Shown in pieces: positions 61,496-64,000 of a DNA stretch of 64,000 nucleotides; the first letter of the stretch is position 1, and each line of letters starts with the position of its first letter. The position numbers and the translations under genes are program-made. Origin of the DNA: Tritrichomonas musculus (lineage: Eukaryota; Parabasalia; Tritrichomonadida; Tritrichomonadidae); NCBI GenBank assembly GCA_039105265.1, contig JAPFFF010000008.1, positions 3,658,001 through 3,722,000 of the forward strand. Reading direction: 5' to 3'. The notes beneath the pieces are model-generated. The model was not told where the DNA came from. It made no database searches and saw only the letters and a program-made list of their open reading frames with translations.

Positions 61496-63067
61496 ATGAT
61501 ATTCAATCTTTTATTACAATTAGCTTTAAGTTCATTCTATAAACAGCGGTTTCAACAAAGACTTAATCATTTAAATACTCATACAGATGAATTCTTTGAT
61601 CAAATATATTTAACGGACTTTGATCCCAACATTTCAATCAATCCAAAATCTATATTAATCCTCTTGGGCGGATTTTCGCGCATTTCAGAAGAAATGGCAA
61701 ATTCAAAGCCATTACTCGATTTAAAGCAAGCAACTAACTCACATATAATTATTCTTGAACATAGATTTTTTGGTGAAAGCATACCAGCCGATGGACTTAC
61801 TCCCCAAAATAGAAACTATTTAATGATATATCAAGCTCTTGCTGACATTGATTATTTCCTTGAATACGTTCAATATAAATTTTGTTCAAAATCTAGTTGC
61901 AACATTGGCTTAATTGGAAGTGGCTATGCTGGATCATTAGCAGCTTGGTCTCGTGTTCGTTATCCACATCTCACTACTGGTGCTTGGTCTTCGTCTGCAC
62001 CTTTATTAATAACTCCTGAATTTCCCTTTTTCGACAAATTCCATGCTAAAGAGCTGGATAAAATTAAATCTGGCTGTTTGAATTCTACAAAGAATGTTTA
62101 TGATCAGATAGAAAATATTATTGATAATGGTGATAATGAGACAATAAATAATTTAAAAAACATTTTTGATTTCAAGCCAGAACAAGATAATGTATCTTTA
62201 TTGTATGCTATTTCAGAAGTTTTATCTCTTCCACTTCGTGAGCCTAATCATTTATCAATGCTAAATCAACATTGTAATTTAATCACTCAAAATGAAACAA
62301 TTGACAGTATATCAGAAACTTATCACTCTATTTTAAATGAATTCAACAAATCAGCTGATTTATTCGATCCATTTTTATATTCAAATCACTCAGATCTATA
62401 TAATCTCTTATGGTTTCAATGCAATCAAGTTGGATGGTTCCACACTTCATCTGGGAAGCTAAGATCAAAGAAAATTAACATTTCTTATTTCAACAGAGTT
62501 TGCCAAAAGTCTTTTGGTATTGATGTTATTAATTCAACCATCGCAAATATAGATTTTGGAGGAACTGATCCTTATTTATCAAACGCTGTATTTACAAATG
62601 GCGAAAAGGATCCATATAAATATCTTTCTGTACGAAAGGGATTTGAGCACATGGGAAGATTGGCTTATGTACTTCCTGCTGTTGGTCCTAGTGCTGATTT
62701 ATATTATAAAGATGAGCACGACCAATTAGAACCTGAAAAAGTTCATAAAACAAGTAATTCTCTAAATTCAGAAATTAAAAGCATACAAGATACGTGTGTA
62801 CAAAAAATGGCAAAATGGATTCTCCGTGATTGTGAGAACAAATGCAAAATGGGCACTTGCGTTTTATCTAATTGTATATGCAGTGAAATGTGGGATGGCG
62901 AATTTTGCGATAGAAGAACACATACATCAGTTGCATATACAATTATATCTGCTGTCTGTATAGTTGCTCCAACATTGCTTCTTCTTTTCTTTGGTACTTT
63001 TGTATTATTCTGTGGAACCAAAGAAGATACAGAAATTGATAATTCTAGAAAATCTTACTTTACTTAG
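61496..63067 (+). CDS. S28-peptidase-like ectodomain with EGF module and membrane anchor; probable pseudoenzyme
   Basis: 523 residues. A hydrophobic leader (MIFNLLLQLALSSF) is followed by an S28 (prolyl carboxypeptidase) fold: ILILLGGFSRI, then ILEHRFFGESIPADGLTPQN, then YPHLTTGAWSSSAPL. The nucleophile elbow, normally GGSYGG, reads GSGYAG (141-146), putting Gly143 where the serine should be. The catalytic Asp is kept (NGEKDP, Asp372). The expected His motif reads VGPSADLY (396-402), without a histidine. The C-terminus has an EGF-like module (Cys446-Cys471, six cysteines) and one membrane helix (~479-505), then a short cytosolic tail. This gives a type I surface protein. Loss of two triad residues suggests a binding rather than proteolytic role; this rests on by-eye alignment. 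Confidence 0.85.
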   Translation: MIFNLLLQLALSSFYKQRFQQRLNHLNTHTDEFFDQIYLTDFDPNISINPKSILILLGGFSRISEEMANSKPLLDLKQATNSHIIILEHRFFGESIPADGLTPQNRNYLMIYQALADIDYFLEYVQYKFCSKSSCNIGLIGSGYAGSLAAWSRVRYPHLTTGAWSSSAPLLITPEFPFFDKFHAKELDKIKSGCLNSTKNVYDQIENIIDNGDNETINNLKNIFDFKPEQDNVSLLYAISEVLSLPLREPNHLSMLNQHCNLITQNETIDSISETYHSILNEFNKSADLFDPFLYSNHSDLYNLLWFQCNQVGWFHTSSGKLRSKKINISYFNRVCQKSFGIDVINSTIANIDFGGTDPYLSNAVFTNGEKDPYKYLSVRKGFEHMGRLAYVLPAVGPSADLYYKDEHDQLEPEKVHKTSNSLNSEIKSIQDTCVQKMAKWILRDCENKCKMGTCVLSNCICSEMWDGEFCDRRTHTSVAYTIISAVCIVAPTLLLLFFGTFVLFCGTKEDTEIDNSRKSYFT

Positions 63068-63255
63068 TATTATGTTAATTCCAACCTTTGTATTTATGCT
63101 TATATTTAAAAATTATATATGTAATTGACTTATTTTACTTCCTGACAATTTAGCTTTTATTTGAAATATTTTATATTCATCAATGATATTGCTTGATATA
63201 AATTAAGAAATATTTATTCACATATATCATATATATTGAATAATTTTATACCAAA

Positions 63256-63741
63256 TTAATTTTCGTCATCTTTTTCGTTTAAACCATATTGCTCATAAAT
63301 TTCTTTATTTTGAACCTTTTCTATTTCTGCAAGGTGACCAATAATTAACATTCCTATGTCTTTAATTTCGTTATAATCATGAAATCTTTGAATATGAGCA
63401 TCTATTTGCTCTTGAGTTGGAAATGTATCTTTTTTGAGTAGAAGCAAATCACATTCATGCGAAACTGTATCTAATTTTTCCCGAAAATTTGTTATATCTC
63501 TTATTAACGAACTTCTATCTGCATTTCTCATTGGTGATGCGCATTTTTTATATGAATTCCTTTTTCTCAAAAATGGGGGAACGCACCAATAAACATCATC
63601 CAATCCTGGAACTTGCTTCACATCACCTGATCGAATTAATGAATCGAGTCTATCCTTTGAAAACATTAATCCACAATATTCTTTGATTTCATCTAGCGTA
63701 AGTGGCGAATGAGCAGCTTCAAGAGCAGTTAAAATATCCAT
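63256..63741 (-). CDS. Swi5-family recombination mediator with N-terminal winged-helix-like extension
   Basis: 161 residues. The C-terminal part, LRKRNSYKKC to the end, has a helix (SLIRDITNFREKLDTVSHEC) then the Swi5 core IDAHIQRFHDYNEIKDIGML and IIGHLAEIEKVQNKEIYEQY with final GLNEKDD, matching the 'LHEYNDIKD...GKLA...Y..FGL' signature. Swi5 pairs with Sfr1 to help Rad51/Dmc1 filaments in homologous recombination, in the nucleus. Residues ~1-55 (LDEIKEYCGLMFSKDRLDSL, then VPGLDDVYWCVPPFL) look like a winged helix, which is not part of classical Swi5. TCATTTTA lies 17-19 bp before the ATG on its strand. Confidence 0.82.
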   Translation of the reverse strand: MDILTALEAAHSPLTLDEIKEYCGLMFSKDRLDSLIRSGDVKQVPGLDDVYWCVPPFLRKRNSYKKCASPMRNADRSSLIRDITNFREKLDTVSHECDLLLLKKDTFPTQEQIDAHIQRFHDYNEIKDIGMLIIGHLAEIEKVQNKEIYEQYGLNEKDDEN

Positions 63742-63971
63742 TTTTTATATTATAAAATGATTTGATTTAAAATGAAGTTCATCTTTTGAAAAAACGGTTT
63801 GGGATTCTTTTTGGCATTATCTTTGAAACAATTTCTTAAATTTTAAATATTTTTATTATATAAATCGCATAAACATATTTGCACTGTGTTTTATTAATAT
63901 AAATTACCAAAAATTTTTATTTTGAATCACTCAAAATTGAAATTTTATTGACGGTTTTTCTAATATCCTCA

Positions 63972-64000
63972 ATGACTGATTTAAAAAGAGATGCATTTCG
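63972..64000 (+). CDS. Possible start of a gene cut by the window end
   Basis: ATG at 63972 opens MTDLKRDAF and runs off the end. TCACTC lies upstream at ~63927. Too short to judge; listed because the gene spacing in this block makes a gene start here plausible. Confidence 0.3.

Noticed and set aside
1..64000. Maverick/Polinton or viral insertions, common in trichomonads
   Set aside because: No DNA polymerase B, retroviral-type integrase, packaging ATPase, protease or capsid reading frame was seen on either strand.
1..64000. Ribosomal RNA genes and spliceosomal introns
   Set aside because: No rRNA-like GC-rich conserved blocks; all recognised genes are single open frames, and no trichomonad-type ACTAAC/ACACAG 3' splice motif was found in a coding gap.

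Overview
This is a very A+T-rich window from a eukaryotic genome, most likely a parabasalid and probably a Tritrichomonas-type trichomonad. The evidence is intronless protein genes, very short 5' untranslated regions, TCA(C/T)-type initiator-like sequences just upstream of several start codons, a bacterial-type L-fucose isomerase inside an otherwise eukaryotic gene set, and heavy loading with DNA transposons. The species is an inference from memory of the group, not something the sequence proves.

Layout. Positions 1-1510 carry a BAR-like coiled-coil protein with a proline/glutamine-rich, tandemly repeated tail. From about 1.9 kb to 44.4 kb the window is a transposon graveyard with a few islands of host genes: a tail-anchored helical protein at 17.8-19.1 kb, a SAPS-like (PP6 regulatory) protein at 28.8-30.5 kb, a small repeated-motif protein at 38.8-39.4 kb and an ANKRD13-like protein at 40.0-41.4 kb. 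Mobile DNA here includes: a 7.1-kb giant palindrome whose 2,975-bp arms each carry a P-element/THAP9-like transposase gene, one intact and one with a 3' deletion; a complete 3.4-kb Kolobok-like transposon with TTAA target sites; three Tc1-type (DD34E) and one mariner-type transposase pseudogenes plus a Tc1 relic; two families of non-autonomous elements with 8-bp target duplications; TTAA-flanked elements; a 2.4-kb TA-flanked element with perfect 46-bp terminal inverted repeats that landed inside a Tc1 pseudogene; and a 15-bp minisatellite with higher-order structure.

Positions 44.8-64.0 kb are a dense housekeeping block on both strands, almost free of transposons: L-fucose isomerase (fucI), a TVP23 Golgi protein diverging from an MPDU1-like PQ-loop protein across a 48-bp gap, two unrecognised proteins, the DRG1-type GTPase, tRNA-Gly(UCC), ribosomal protein S27, a 2,083-residue Piezo mechanosensitive channel, a coiled-coil protein, an S28-peptidase-like surface protein that appears to lack its catalytic serine and histidine, and a Swi5 recombination-mediator homologue. 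The genes do not form an operon. The secretory and glycan theme (TVP23, MPDU1, fucI) is a neighbourhood, not a demonstrated pathway.

The strongest items for follow-up are the palindromic P-like element, the Piezo channel, the S28 pseudoenzyme fused to an EGF module and membrane anchor, and the bacterial-type fucI with all three metal ligands at E. coli numbering.
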